Made by a program: the position numbers and the translations under genes
Origin: an uncultured Oscillibacter sp.
GTDB lineage: Bacteria > Bacillota > Clostridia > Oscillospirales > Oscillospiraceae
Assembly (NCBI GenBank): GCA_934574045.1
Contig: CAKTMK010000011.1
Location: forward strand, 1-62,269
Length of the DNA stretch: 62,269 bases
Direction of reading: 5' to 3'
Part shown: positions 47,212-55,241 of the stretch, piece after piece
Layout of the letters: each line of letters starts with the position of its first letter
Position numbering within the stretch: the stretch's first letter is position 1
The notes under the pieces: generated by a model
Database searches by the model: none
Told to the model about the DNA's origin: nothing
The model's input: the letters and a program-made list of their open reading frames with translations, nothing else

Positions 47212-47225
47212 AGTTCCGTGCCTCC

Positions 47226-47408
47226 TTACTTCACTTCAGTGACCTGCAGAAGATAGCCGATCTTGGCGATCTTGCCGCGGGTCTGGTCGTTGTCGGGCTG
47301 CACGGTAACGTCTCCGATCTTGCGCAGGCCCAGAGAATTTGCGGTGGCGATCTGCTTTTCCAGACGGCCGTTCAGGCTCTTGACGAGCTTAATATTCAAG
47401 TTTGCCAT
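47226..47408 (-). CDS. rpmD: 50S ribosomal protein L30
   Basis: A 60-residue protein: LNIKLVKSLNGRLEKQIATANSLGLRKIGDVTVQPDNDQTRGKIAKIGYLLQV is the complete L30 pattern. The ATG at 47408 follows AAGGAGG; longer frames reach back into rpsE and are not real. Confidence 0.97.
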   Translation of the reverse strand: MANLNIKLVKSLNGRLEKQIATANSLGLRKIGDVTVQPDNDQTRGKIAKIGYLLQVTEVK

Positions 47409-47421
47409 TTTAAGCTCCTCC

Positions 47422-47922
47422 TTAACCAACGATCTCGCTGACGCTCTTACCGCGAACCCGGGCGACCTCCTCGGGGCCGCGCATGGAACGCAGGCCCTCG
47501 AAGGCGGCGGCGACCACGTTGTTGGGGTTGTTGGAGCGCAGGCACTTGGTACGGATATCCTTGATGCCGGCCGCTTCGACGACGGCACGCACGGCGCCGC
47601 CGGCGATCACGCCGGTACCGGGGGCGGCGGGCTTCATCAGCACGCGGCCCGCGCCGGCCTCGCCGATCACCTCGTGGGGGATGGTGGAACCGGACAGGGT
47701 CACGGAGATCATGTTCTTCTTGGCGGCTTCCAGACCCTTGCGGATAGCCTCGGGGACCTCGGCGGCCTTGCCCAGGCCATAGCCGACCTTGCCCTTCTGG
47801 TCGCCGACGACGACCAGGGCGGAGAATTTCATCACGCGGCCGCCCTTGACGGTCTTGGACACTCGGTTGAGGGCAACAACCTTCTCGGCGTACTCGCTGG
47901 GCTCTCTTTCAAATCTAGGCAT
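47422..47922 (-). CDS. rpsE: 30S ribosomal protein S5
   Basis: A 166-residue S5: YAEKVVALNRVSKTVKGGRVMKFSALVVVGDQKGKVGYGLGKAAEVPEAIRKG is the RNA-binding dsRBD-like domain, and GRVLMKPAAPGTGVIAGGAVRAVVEAAGI the C-terminal domain. It affects decoding accuracy; mutations in the RVSKTVKGG loop region are known to alter spectinomycin sensitivity in other species. Confidence 0.98.
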   Translation of the reverse strand: MPRFEREPSEYAEKVVALNRVSKTVKGGRVMKFSALVVVGDQKGKVGYGLGKAAEVPEAIRKGLEAAKKNMISVTLSGSTIPHEVIGEAGAGRVLMKPAAPGTGVIAGGAVRAVVEAAGIKDIRTKCLRSNNPNNVVAAAFEGLRSMRGPEEVARVRGKSVSEIVG

Positions 47923-47940
47923 GTTGTTTACCTCCTCCGA

Positions 47941-48300
47941 TCAAAACTTCAGGCCGCCCTCACGGGCGCCCTCGGCCAGTGCCTGCACACGGCCGTGATA
48001 CAGATAGCCGCCGCGGTCGAAAACAACGTTCTCGATCCCCTTGGCCTTGGCACGCTCGGCGACGAGCTTGCCCACGGCGGTGGCGGCGGCGACGTTTCCG
48101 CCGTAGCCTTCGATCTCCTTATCCAGAGAAGAAGCGGAAACCAGAGTCTTGCCCTCCACATCGTCGATGATCTGGGCATAGATGTTGGCCTCGCTGCGGA
48201 ACACGTTCAGACGGGGAGCAGCGGCAGTGCCGGAGACCTTGGAACGCACTCTCTTATGACGCTTGATACGCTGGGCATTGGTATTCGGTCTTTTAATCAT
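47941..48300 (-). CDS. rplR: 50S ribosomal protein L18
   Basis: A 119-residue L18 with RIKRHKRVRSKVSGTAAAPRLNVFRSEANIYAQIIDD and the C-terminal ENVVFDRGGYLYHGRVQALAEGAREGGL. It binds 5S rRNA with L5. AAGGAGG lies before the ATG at 48300. Confidence 0.98.
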   Translation of the reverse strand: MIKRPNTNAQRIKRHKRVRSKVSGTAAAPRLNVFRSEANIYAQIIDDVEGKTLVSASSLDKEIEGYGGNVAAATAVGKLVAERAKAKGIENVVFDRGGYLYHGRVQALAEGAREGGLKF

Positions 48301-48314
48301 ATCGGCACACCTCC

Positions 48315-48860
48315 TTACTTCTTGGCGCCGGTCTTACCGACCTTGCGCCGGATGACCTCGTCAGCATACTTGATGCCCTTGCCCTTATAAGGCTCAGGCG
48401 GGCGCTTCTCGCGGACCTCGGCGGCAAACTGGCCCACAGCCTGCTTGTCGCAGCCGCGAATGATGATTTTATTGGGAGCGGGGACGTCAATGGTGATGCC
48501 CTCGATCTCAGAAACGATCACCTGATGGGAAAAACCAAGGTTCATGACCAGGTTCTTGCCCTCCTTGGCCACACGGTAGCCAACGCCGTTGACCTCGAGC
48601 TCCTTGCTGAACTCGTGGGTCACGCCCTCCACCATGTTGTGCAGCAGCGTGCGGGTCAGGCCGTGCAGAGACTTGTGCAGCTTGTCCTCGGAGGGACGCT
48701 CCACGGTGATCGTGTTGCCGTCCTGCTTGATAATCATTTCGGGACGCAGAGCCCGGGTGATCTCACCCTTGGGGCCCTTCACAGTGACCACATTACCCTC
48801 GGCCACGTTGACGGTAACGCCGGCGGGAACGGTAATGGGCATTCTGCCGATTCTAGACAT
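48315..48860 (-). CDS. rplF: 50S ribosomal protein L6
   Basis: A 181-residue L6 with two similar domains: SRIGRMPITVPAGVTVNVAEGNVVTVKGPKGE at the start, and IDVPAPNKIIIRGCDKQAVGQFAAEVREKRPPEPYKGKGIKYADEVIRRKVGKTG at the end, which binds 23S rRNA near the sarcin-ricin loop. Confidence 0.98.
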   Translation of the reverse strand: MSRIGRMPITVPAGVTVNVAEGNVVTVKGPKGEITRALRPEMIIKQDGNTITVERPSEDKLHKSLHGLTRTLLHNMVEGVTHEFSKELEVNGVGYRVAKEGKNLVMNLGFSHQVIVSEIEGITIDVPAPNKIIIRGCDKQAVGQFAAEVREKRPPEPYKGKGIKYADEVIRRKVGKTGAKK

Positions 48861-48875
48861 AATTCAATACCCTCC

Positions 48876-49274
48876 TTACCAGACGAACGCCAGGACTTCG
48901 CCGCCGACGTGCAGCTCGCGGGCCTTCTTGTCGGTCATGACGCCCTTAGACGTGGAAACGATCGCGATACCCAGGCCGCGGAGCACGCGGGGCAGCTCAT
49001 CGGCGCCCACGTAAACGCGCAGGCCGGGCTTGCTGACACGGCGGAGGCCGGAAATGACCTTCTCCTTGCCGGCATTGTACTTCAGCGTGATGTGGATCAT
49101 GCCCTGCAGGCCGTCATCCACCACCTGGAAGTTCTTGATGTAGCCCTCGTCCAGCAGGATCTGAGCGATGCTCTTCTTCATGTTGGAGGCGGGGACATCA
49201 ACGGTGTCGTGCTTTGCGCTGTTGGCGTTGCGGATGCGGGTGAGCATATCCGCAACAGGATCTGTGATGTGCAT
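48876..49274 (-). CDS. rpsH: 30S ribosomal protein S8
   Basis: A 132-residue S8: HITDPVADMLTRIRNANSAKHDTVDVPASNMKKSIAQILLDEGYI at the start, and PRVLRGLGIAIVSTSKGVMTDKKARELHVGGEVLAFVW at the end. The ATG at 49274 is used because CAGGAGGA lies 8 bases upstream. In E. coli S8 is the repressor of the spc operon; here a 170-base structured spacer precedes it and is a possible site. Confidence 0.98.
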   Translation of the reverse strand: MHITDPVADMLTRIRNANSAKHDTVDVPASNMKKSIAQILLDEGYIKNFQVVDDGLQGMIHITLKYNAGKEKVISGLRRVSKPGLRVYVGADELPRVLRGLGIAIVSTSKGVMTDKKARELHVGGEVLAFVW

Positions 49275-49444
49275 GGATATTTCCTCCTGTTTTAGAGTTA
49301 CGGTCAAGGACCGTTGAGGCAGCGAGGTATCACTATGAATGGAGCAGTCCGCTCGCGCGTGGTGCCCAATTCACAGTGACCTTTCGCCATCCTTTTAACC
49401 AAGGGCTTTCGCCCGAAGTTACGTGTGTTGCCGGGGCGCCTGAA
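49275..49444 (-). promoter_or_regulatory. structured 170-nt spacer between rpsZ and rpsH
   Basis: Most gaps in this operon are about 15 bases; this one is 170 and has no gene. On the - strand it forms GGGC-GAAA-GCCC, then a long stem TCACTGTGAAT/ATTCATAGTGA (49379-49369 with 49340-49330, one G-T wobble), then ACGGTC/GACCGT (49314-49300), and finally the rpsH ribosome site. It looks like an RNA control element, perhaps for S8, or a processing site. Confidence 0.55.
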
Positions 49445-49630
49445 TTAGAAGGACGCCTTCCGGACGCCGGGGATCTCGCCCTTGTAGGCCAGCTCACGGA
49501 AGCAGATACGGCAGATGCCGTAGTCCCGGAGATAGGCGTGGGGGCGGCCGCAGAGCTTGCAGCGGTTGTACTTCCGGGAAGAGAACTTCGCGGGAGCCTG
49601 CTGCTTGAGGATCATAGACTTCTTAGCCAT
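49445..49630 (-). CDS. rpsZ: 30S ribosomal protein S14, zinc type
   Basis: A 61-residue S14 of type Z: YNRCKLCGRPHAYLRDYGICRICFRELAYKGEIPGVRKASF has the four zinc cysteines. The short zinc form is the normal one in Gram-positive bacteria. It follows rplE by 17 bp. Confidence 0.98.
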   Translation of the reverse strand: MAKKSMILKQQAPAKFSSRKYNRCKLCGRPHAYLRDYGICRICFRELAYKGEIPGVRKASF

Positions 49631-49647
49631 TCTTCTCTTCCTTCCTT

Positions 49648-50187
<540 letters not shown>

Positions 50188-50206
50188 ATCTGTCTACTCC
50201 CCTTTC

Positions 50207-50518
50207 TCACAGCGCGGCGCCGCAGTGCTTGCACACGCGGACGCTCTTGCCGTTTTCGATCTTGTGAGCCACGCGGGTGGCCTTGCTGCACTTGGGGCAG
50301 ACGACCTGCACCTTGCAGCTGGCGATCGCGGCCTCGCGCTTGACGATGCCGCCCTGCTCGCCCTGCTTGCGGGGCTTGACGTGGCAGGTCACCATGTTGA
50401 TGCCCTCCACAACGACCTTGCTGGACTTGGGAACGCTGCCCAGCACCTTGCCCTGCTTGCCCCGGTCCTTGCCGGAGAGGACGACCACGGTGTCGCCCTT
50501 TTTGATATTCATAGACAT
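50207..50518 (-). CDS. rplX: 50S ribosomal protein L24
   Basis: A 103-residue L24 with the KOW motif NIKKGDTVVVLSGKDRGKQGKVLGSVPKSSKVVVEGINMVTCHVKPRKQGEQGGIV. A C-terminal zinc ribbon VCPKCSKATRV...VCKHCGAAL with four cysteines is present, as in several Firmicutes. The ATG at 50518 sits 9 bases after GGAGG; a second ATG two codons later is possible. Confidence 0.97.
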   Translation of the reverse strand: MSMNIKKGDTVVVLSGKDRGKQGKVLGSVPKSSKVVVEGINMVTCHVKPRKQGEQGGIVKREAAIASCKVQVVCPKCSKATRVAHKIENGKSVRVCKHCGAAL

Positions 50519-50532
50519 ATCAGGCGTCCTCC

Positions 50533-50901
50533 TCAAATCACTTCGGGAGCCAGAGACAGGATCTTCATATAATCCTTGTCACGCAGCTCGCGTGCAACCG
50601 GCCCGAAGATACGGGTCCCTCTGGGGTTCTGGTCGTCCTTGATGAGGACGGCGGCGTTGTCGTCGAAGCGGACGTAGGTACCGTCGTTGCGGCGGATGCC
50701 CTTGGCGCTGCGGACGATGACGGCCTTGACGACCTCACCCTTCTTCACGGTACCGCCGGGCTGGGCCTTGCGGACGGACGCCACAATAACGTCGCCGATG
50801 TTGCCGAACTTGCGGGTGGAGCCGCCCAGAACGCGGATGCACTTGATTTCCTTGGCGCCGGTGTTATCGGCGACCTTCAGATAAGTTTCCTGTTGGATCA
50901 T
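50533..50901 (-). CDS. rplN: 50S ribosomal protein L14
   Basis: A 122-residue L14: MIQQETYLKVADNTGAKEIKCIRVLGGSTRKFGNIGDVIVASVRKAQPGGTVKKGEVVKAVIVRSAKGIRR at the start, and FGPVARELRDKDYMKILSLAPEVI at the end. It lies at the intersubunit face of 50S. Confidence 0.98.
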   Translation of the reverse strand: MIQQETYLKVADNTGAKEIKCIRVLGGSTRKFGNIGDVIVASVRKAQPGGTVKKGEVVKAVIVRSAKGIRRNDGTYVRFDDNAAVLIKDDQNPRGTRIFGPVARELRDKDYMKILSLAPEVI

Positions 50902-50915
50902 AACTCGGCACCTCC

Positions 50916-51182
50916 TTACTTCGCTTTTTCGATGATCTCAACCACGCGCCACCGCTTGTCCTTGGACAGGGGACGGGTCTCCATCACCTTCACCTTATCG
51001 CCGATGCCGCACGCGTTTTCCTCGTCATGGGCCTTCAGCTTATAGGTACGGCCAACGATCTTCTTGTACAGAGGATGGGCCACGCGGTCCTCGATCGCCA
51101 CAACCACGGTCTTGTCCATCTTGTCGGACACGACCTTGCCAACTCTCGTCTTCCGGGAGGAAGTTCTCGCCATTTCACTCAT
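50916..51182 (-). CDS. rpsQ: 30S ribosomal protein S17
   Basis: An 88-residue OB-fold protein: RKTRVGKVVSDKMDKTVVVAIEDRVAHPLYKKIVGRTYKLKAHDEENACGIGDKVKVMETRPLSKDKRWRVVEI. The ATG at 51182 is 9 bases after GGAGG; a GTG two codons earlier sits too close to the site and an ATG three codons later is also possible. Confidence 0.97.
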   Translation of the reverse strand: MSEMARTSSRKTRVGKVVSDKMDKTVVVAIEDRVAHPLYKKIVGRTYKLKAHDEENACGIGDKVKVMETRPLSKDKRWRVVEIIEKAK

Positions 51183-51196
51183 GTTCACTTACCTCC

Positions 51197-51397
51197 TTAC
51201 TGCTTGTCGGAAGCCTGAAGCTCCCGCAAAACGGTCTTGACTCGGGCAATATCGTGCTTGGTCTCCCGGATCTTCAGGGGATTGTCAAGCTGATTGGTGG
51301 CGTGCTGCATACGCAGGAAAAACAGATCCTTCTTCAGGCCGGTCAGCTTCTCGTTGAGCTGCTCGGCATTCATCTTGCGAACTTCACTTGCCTTCAT
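51197..51397 (-). CDS. rpmC: 50S ribosomal protein L29
   Basis: A 66-residue helical hairpin protein: KASEVRKMNAEQLNEKLTGLKKDLFFLRMQHATNQLDNPLKIRETKHDIARVKTVLREL. It sits at the tunnel exit and helps dock trigger factor and SRP. The ATG at 51397 lies two bases from the rplP stop. Confidence 0.97.
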   Translation of the reverse strand: MKASEVRKMNAEQLNEKLTGLKKDLFFLRMQHATNQLDNPLKIRETKHDIARVKTVLRELQASDKQ

Positions 51398-51398
51398 C

Positions 51399-51836
51399 TT
51401 ACTCACCTGCTTCCTGAGCCTCCGAAGCGGCCTCGCGGACAACGATCTTCGTCTTGACGGGCAGCTTGTGGCTGGCCAGACGCAGCGCCTCGCGGGCAGT
51501 CTCTTCGGGAACGCCGGCGATCTCAAACATGACACGGCCGGGCTTCACAACTGCGACCCAAAACTCGGGGGAACCCTTACCGGAACCCATACGGGTGTCG
51601 GCGGGCTTCTTGGTCACGGGCTTATCGGGGAAGATCTTGATCCAGACCTGACCGCCGCGCTTGGTGTAGCGGGTCATGGCGATACGGGCCGCTTCGATCT
51701 GGTTGCTGGTGATCCAGCCGGGCTCCAGAGCCTGGAGGCCGAACTCACCGTAAGTCACCGTATTGCCGCGGGTGGCCTTGCCGGTCATGCGGCCGCGGTG
51801 AACGCGGCGGTACTTAACTCTCTTGGGCAGAAGCAT
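51399..51836 (-). CDS. rplP: 50S ribosomal protein L16
   Basis: A 145-residue L16: LLPKRVKYRRVHRGRMTGKATRGNTVTYGEFGLQALEPGWITSNQIEAARIAMTRYTKRGGQVWIKIFPDKPVTKKPADTRMGSGKGSPEFWVAVVKPG. It supports A-site tRNA placement. Its start overlaps the rpsC stop, and the last 15 residues are an acidic Ala-Glu tail. Confidence 0.98.
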   Translation of the reverse strand: MLLPKRVKYRRVHRGRMTGKATRGNTVTYGEFGLQALEPGWITSNQIEAARIAMTRYTKRGGQVWIKIFPDKPVTKKPADTRMGSGKGSPEFWVAVVKPGRVMFEIAGVPEETAREALRLASHKLPVKTKIVVREAASEAQEAGE

Positions 51837-52771
51837 TATTGAGCTCCTCCTTCCTTCTTGGGTTCAGCGCTGGCCGCGGGAGCCGCAGCCGGACGGGGAT
51901 TGTTGACACGGTTGAGACCGCCCTGGGGCGCGCGGTTGAAGCCGCCCTGACCGCGGTTGAAGCCGCCCTGGCCGCCGCGGTTGAAGCCGCCGGGACGACG
52001 GTCGCCGCTCTGGCCGCCGCGGTTGAAGCCGCCGGGACGGCGGTCGCCGCCGCGGAAGTCGCCGTCACGGCGGGGGCGGCGCTCACGACGCTCCTGATAG
52101 GGCTTCGTGGTGTCCATGGTGCGGGGCGTGGTGCGCAGGGTCTGAGAGAGGACCTCGCCCTTGTACACCCAGACCTTCACGCCGATACGGCCGAAGGTGG
52201 TGGCAGCCTCCGCAAAGCCGTAATCAATGTCGGCGCGGATGGTCTGCAGGGGGATGGTGCCCTCGTGATAGTGCTCAACGCCGGCGATCTCGCGGCCGCC
52301 CAGACGGCCGGAGCAGCAGCACTTGATGCCCTTGGCGCCGGCGCGCATGGCGCGGGCCATGGCGTTCTTCATGGCGCGGCGGTGGCTGATGCGCTTCTCG
52401 AGCTGCTGAGCGATGCTCTCCGCCACGAGCTGAGCGTCCATGTCGGGGTTGCGGACCTCGACGATGTTCAGCTTCACCTTCTTGCCGATCAGCTTCTCAA
52501 CGGCCAGACGATACTGCTCGATCTGCTCGCCGCCCTTGCCGATCACCATGCCCGGACGGGCGCAGTGCAGGAAGACGGTGACCGTGTCGCTGCTGCGCTC
52601 GATCTCGATCTTGGGAACGCCGGCGCCGTAGAGGGCCTTCTTGAGATACTTGCGGATCTTCTGGTCCTCAACGATCAGGTCGCCGACCTTCTCATCACTG
52701 GCATACCAACGGGAATCCCAGTCTTTGATGACGCCCACGCGCATGCCGTGGGGATTCACTTTCTGTCCCAT
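51836..52771 (-). CDS. rpsC: 30S ribosomal protein S3 with a long Gly-Arg-Asn repeat tail
   Basis: Residues 1 to about 215 are a standard S3: GQKVNPHGMRVGVIKDWDSRWYA, the KH domain GMVIGKGGEQIEQYRLAVEKLIGKKVKLNIVEV and GAKGIKCCCSGRLGG...TRADIDYG-like end. After PYQERRERRPRRDGD comes an unusual tail of about 80 residues with GDRRPGGFNRGGQ twice and shorter GGFNRG copies, then an Ala/Pro end. S3 forms the mRNA entry site; the tail would be outside the subunit near incoming mRNA. Many clostridial S3 tails vary, but this RGG-like pattern is striking. Confidence 0.97.
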   Translation of the reverse strand: MGQKVNPHGMRVGVIKDWDSRWYASDEKVGDLIVEDQKIRKYLKKALYGAGVPKIEIERSSDTVTVFLHCARPGMVIGKGGEQIEQYRLAVEKLIGKKVKLNIVEVRNPDMDAQLVAESIAQQLEKRISHRRAMKNAMARAMRAGAKGIKCCCSGRLGGREIAGVEHYHEGTIPLQTIRADIDYGFAEAATTFGRIGVKVWVYKGEVLSQTLRTTPRTMDTTKPYQERRERRPRRDGDFRGGDRRPGGFNRGGQSGDRRPGGFNRGGQGGFNRGQGGFNRAPQGGLNRVNNPRPAAAPAASAEPKKEGGAQ

Positions 52772-52789
52772 AAAACTGTCTCCTCCCTC

Positions 52790-53134
52790 TTATGCCTTTT
52801 CCGCCACGGCCAGCGTGACGTGAGAGCTTCTCTTGTTGATGCGGTACGCGCGGCCCTGCGCCCGGGGCATCATCCGCTTCAGGATGGGGCCGGGGGTGGC
52901 AAAGACTTCGCTGACGTACAGCTTGCTGGGATCCATCGCAAAGTTGTTCTCCGCATTGGCGGCGGCGCTCTTGAGCAACTTGAGCAGCGGCTCGGAGGCG
53001 GCCTTGGGAGTCTGCATCAGGATCGCCATGGCGGTGCCCACGTCCTTGCCGCGGATCAGATCGCAGACGATCTGGATCTTGCGGGGAGCGATGCGGACAT
53101 AGCGCAGATAGGCTTTGGCTTCTTTGTTTTCCAT
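52790..53134 (-). CDS. rplV: 50S ribosomal protein L22
   Basis: A 114-residue L22: ENKEAKAYLRYVRIAPRKIQIVCDLIRGKDVGTAMAILMQTPKAASEPLLKLLKSAAANAENNF and the tunnel loop RMMPRAQGRAYRINKRSSHVTLAV. The ATG at 53134 is 9 bases after GGAGG; the ATG three codons earlier directly touches that site and is not used. Confidence 0.97.
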   Translation of the reverse strand: MENKEAKAYLRYVRIAPRKIQIVCDLIRGKDVGTAMAILMQTPKAASEPLLKLLKSAAANAENNFAMDPSKLYVSEVFATPGPILKRMMPRAQGRAYRINKRSSHVTLAVAEKA

Positions 53135-53154
53135 ATTTCGCATCCTCCTTCTTC

Positions 53155-53418
53155 TTACTTATCCTTGGCGTGTCCGCGGAACGTGCGAGTGGGGGCGAAC
53201 TCGCCCAGCTTGTGGCCGACCATGTCCTCCTGAATATAGACAGGCACGTGCTTGCGCCCGTCGTGGACGGCGATGGTGTGGCCGACGAAAGCGGGATAGA
53301 TGGTGGAGCTGCGGCTCCAGGTCTTGAGGACCTGCTTTTCGTTCTTCTCGTTCATTGCCTCAACGCGCTTCAGAAGCTCCGGGGCAACATACGGGCCTTT
53401 TTTAATGGATCTGCTCAT
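53155..53418 (-). CDS. rpsS: 30S ribosomal protein S19
   Basis: An 87-residue S19: SRSIKKGPYVAPELLKRVEAMNEKNEKQVLKTWSRSSTIYPAFVGHTIAVHDGRKHVPVYIQEDMVGHKLGEFAPTRTFRGHAKD. It packs against S13 in the 30S head. Confidence 0.98.
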   Translation of the reverse strand: MSRSIKKGPYVAPELLKRVEAMNEKNEKQVLKTWSRSSTIYPAFVGHTIAVHDGRKHVPVYIQEDMVGHKLGEFAPTRTFRGHAKDK

Positions 53419-53434
53419 ATTTCAACCTGCCTCC

Positions 53435-54268
53435 TTACTTCTCGTTCCGCCGCTTGACGATGAACTTGCTGGTGGGGTTCTTGCCCTTGCGGGTCTTGTA
53501 ACCCATGGCGGGCTTGCCCCAAGGCGTCACAGGACCGGGACGGCCGACGGGCGCACGGCCCTCGCCGCCGCCGTGGGGGTGGTCGTTGGGGTTCATGACG
53601 CTGCCGCGGACCGTGGGACGCCAACCCATGTGGCGCTTGCGGCCGGCCTTGCCGATGTTGATGTTCTCATGCTCGATGTTGCCGACCTGCCCGATGGTGG
53701 CCAGGCAGTTGGTCCGCACGATGCGCACCTCGCCGGAGGGCATACGGATCTGAGCGTCGCCGTTCTCCTTGGCCATCAGCTGAGCGGCCGTGCCGGCGGA
53801 GCGCACCAGCTGGGCGCCGTTGCCGGGATGCAGCTCGATGTTGTGAATGATGGTGCCCACGGGGATCTTCTCGATGGGCAGCGCGTTGCCGGGCAGAATG
53901 TCGGCGTCGGGACCGGTCATGATCTTGTGGCCGGCCTTCATGCCAACAGGCGCCAGGATGTAGCGCTTCTCGCCGTCCTCATACTGGATCAGGGCGATGT
54001 TGGCGCTGCGGTTGGGATCGTACTCCAGACGCAGGACGGTAGCGATACCTTCCTTGTCGCGCTTGAAGTCGATGATGCGGTACTTGCGCTTGTTGCCGCC
54101 GCCGCGGTGGCGGACGGTGATGCGGCCGTAGCTGTTGCGGCCGGAGGACTTCTTCAGAGACTCGGTGAGGCTGGGCTCGGGCTTGGCTTTCTTGTCAATG
54201 CCGTCGAAACCGGAAACCGTCATCTGTCTTCTGGAAGGCGTCGTCGGCTTATAAGTTTTAATAGACAT
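53435..54268 (-). CDS. rplB: 50S ribosomal protein L2
   Basis: A 277-residue L2: KTYKPTTPSRRQMTVSGFDGIDKKAKPEPSLTESLKKSSGRNSYGRITVRHRGGGNKRKYRIIDFKR at the start, and RPTVRGSVMNPNDHPHGGGEGRAPVGRPGPVTPWGKPAMGYKTRK near the end, including the conserved His by the peptidyl-transferase centre. Confidence 0.98.
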   Translation of the reverse strand: MSIKTYKPTTPSRRQMTVSGFDGIDKKAKPEPSLTESLKKSSGRNSYGRITVRHRGGGNKRKYRIIDFKRDKEGIATVLRLEYDPNRSANIALIQYEDGEKRYILAPVGMKAGHKIMTGPDADILPGNALPIEKIPVGTIIHNIELHPGNGAQLVRSAGTAAQLMAKENGDAQIRMPSGEVRIVRTNCLATIGQVGNIEHENINIGKAGRKRHMGWRPTVRGSVMNPNDHPHGGGEGRAPVGRPGPVTPWGKPAMGYKTRKGKNPTSKFIVKRRNEK

Positions 54269-54303
54269 CGCTTAACACTCCTTCAGTTTAATCAGTTCCG
54301 GTC

Positions 54304-54600
54304 TTAGACCATGCCCTCGAAGAACTCGATGGTCTTGGAGTCGTCGCTCAGCTGGACATAGGCCTTCTTCCAGGTCTTGGTCATGCCGGGACGGCCCGCG
54401 CCCTGACGCTTTTCCTTGCCGGAAACGGTCAGCGTGTTCACGCTCTTGACCTTGACGCCGAAGATCTCCTCAACGGCCTTCTTGATCTCGACCTTGCCGG
54501 CGTCCTTGGCGACCTCGAAGACGTACTTCTTATCGGCCGCGCCGGACATGGCGCGCTCGGTGATGATGGGGCGGATGATGATATCGTAACTGGTGGCCAT
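54304..54600 (-). CDS. rplW: 50S ribosomal protein L23
   Basis: A 98-residue L23: YDIIIRPIITERAMSGAADKKYVFEVAKDAGKVEIKKAVEEIFGVKVKSVNTLTVSGKEKRQGAGRPGMTKTWKKAYVQL. It is a docking site for trigger factor at the tunnel exit. Its ATG shares one base with the rplD stop. Confidence 0.97.
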   Translation of the reverse strand: MATSYDIIIRPIITERAMSGAADKKYVFEVAKDAGKVEIKKAVEEIFGVKVKSVNTLTVSGKEKRQGAGRPGMTKTWKKAYVQLSDDSKTIEFFEGMV

Positions 54601-55223
54601 TATGCGAACACCTCCTCGATTTTGGCGAGCGCAGTCTGGTCGATGACCAGCTTCTTGGCATTCAGAATGTCATAAACGCTCAGGATGGTGGCGGTGGTGG
54701 TGGAGACGCCGGGGATGTTCCGGGCGCTCTTGACAACGGTCTCGTCCTTCTCGGGAATGACGACCACGGCCTTGCCGTCGGCCTTCACGGCGGTGAGGAA
54801 CTTGCGGAAGTCCGCGGTCTTGATGGCGTCCATCTTGATGGCGTCCACCACGACCAGCTCGCCCTCCGCGACCTTGGCGGACAGGACGGACTTGAGCGCC
54901 AGGCGCTTGGCCTTCTTGTTCATCACATAGCTGTAATCCCGGGGCTTCGGGGCAAACACGATGCCGCCGTGGGTCCACTGGGGGGCGCGGGTGCTGCCCT
55001 GACGGGCGTGGCCGGTGCCCTTCTGGCGCCAGGGCTTGCGGCCGCCGCCGGAGACCTCAGCGCGGGTCAGGGCGCTCTGGGTGCCCTGACGGCAGTTGGC
55101 CAGATGGTTCTTCACAGCCTCGTGGACGACCGCTTCATTCGGCTCGATGCCAAAGACGGCGTCGCTCAGAGTGACCTCGCCGACCTTCGCGCCGGACATA
55201 TTCAAAACTTCAACAGTAGGCAT
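54600..55223 (-). CDS. rplD: 50S ribosomal protein L4
   Basis: A 207-residue L4: NEAVVHEAVKNHLANCRQGTQSALTRAEVSGGGRKPWRQKGTGHARQGSTRAPQWTHGGIVFAPKPRDYSY includes the loop that lines the exit tunnel. In other bacteria L4 also represses its own operon through the leader; the attenuator-like leader before rpsJ makes that worth checking here. Confidence 0.97.
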   Translation of the reverse strand: MPTVEVLNMSGAKVGEVTLSDAVFGIEPNEAVVHEAVKNHLANCRQGTQSALTRAEVSGGGRKPWRQKGTGHARQGSTRAPQWTHGGIVFAPKPRDYSYVMNKKAKRLALKSVLSAKVAEGELVVVDAIKMDAIKTADFRKFLTAVKADGKAVVVIPEKDETVVKSARNIPGVSTTTATILSVYDILNAKKLVIDQTALAKIEEVFA

Positions 55224-55241
55224 ATTCTAAGCACCCCTTTC

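Noticed and set aside
51890..52090. CRISPR-like or satellite repeats
   Set aside because: The repeats are in frame inside rpsC and code for the Gly-Arg-Asn tail; spacing and similarity do not fit a CRISPR array.
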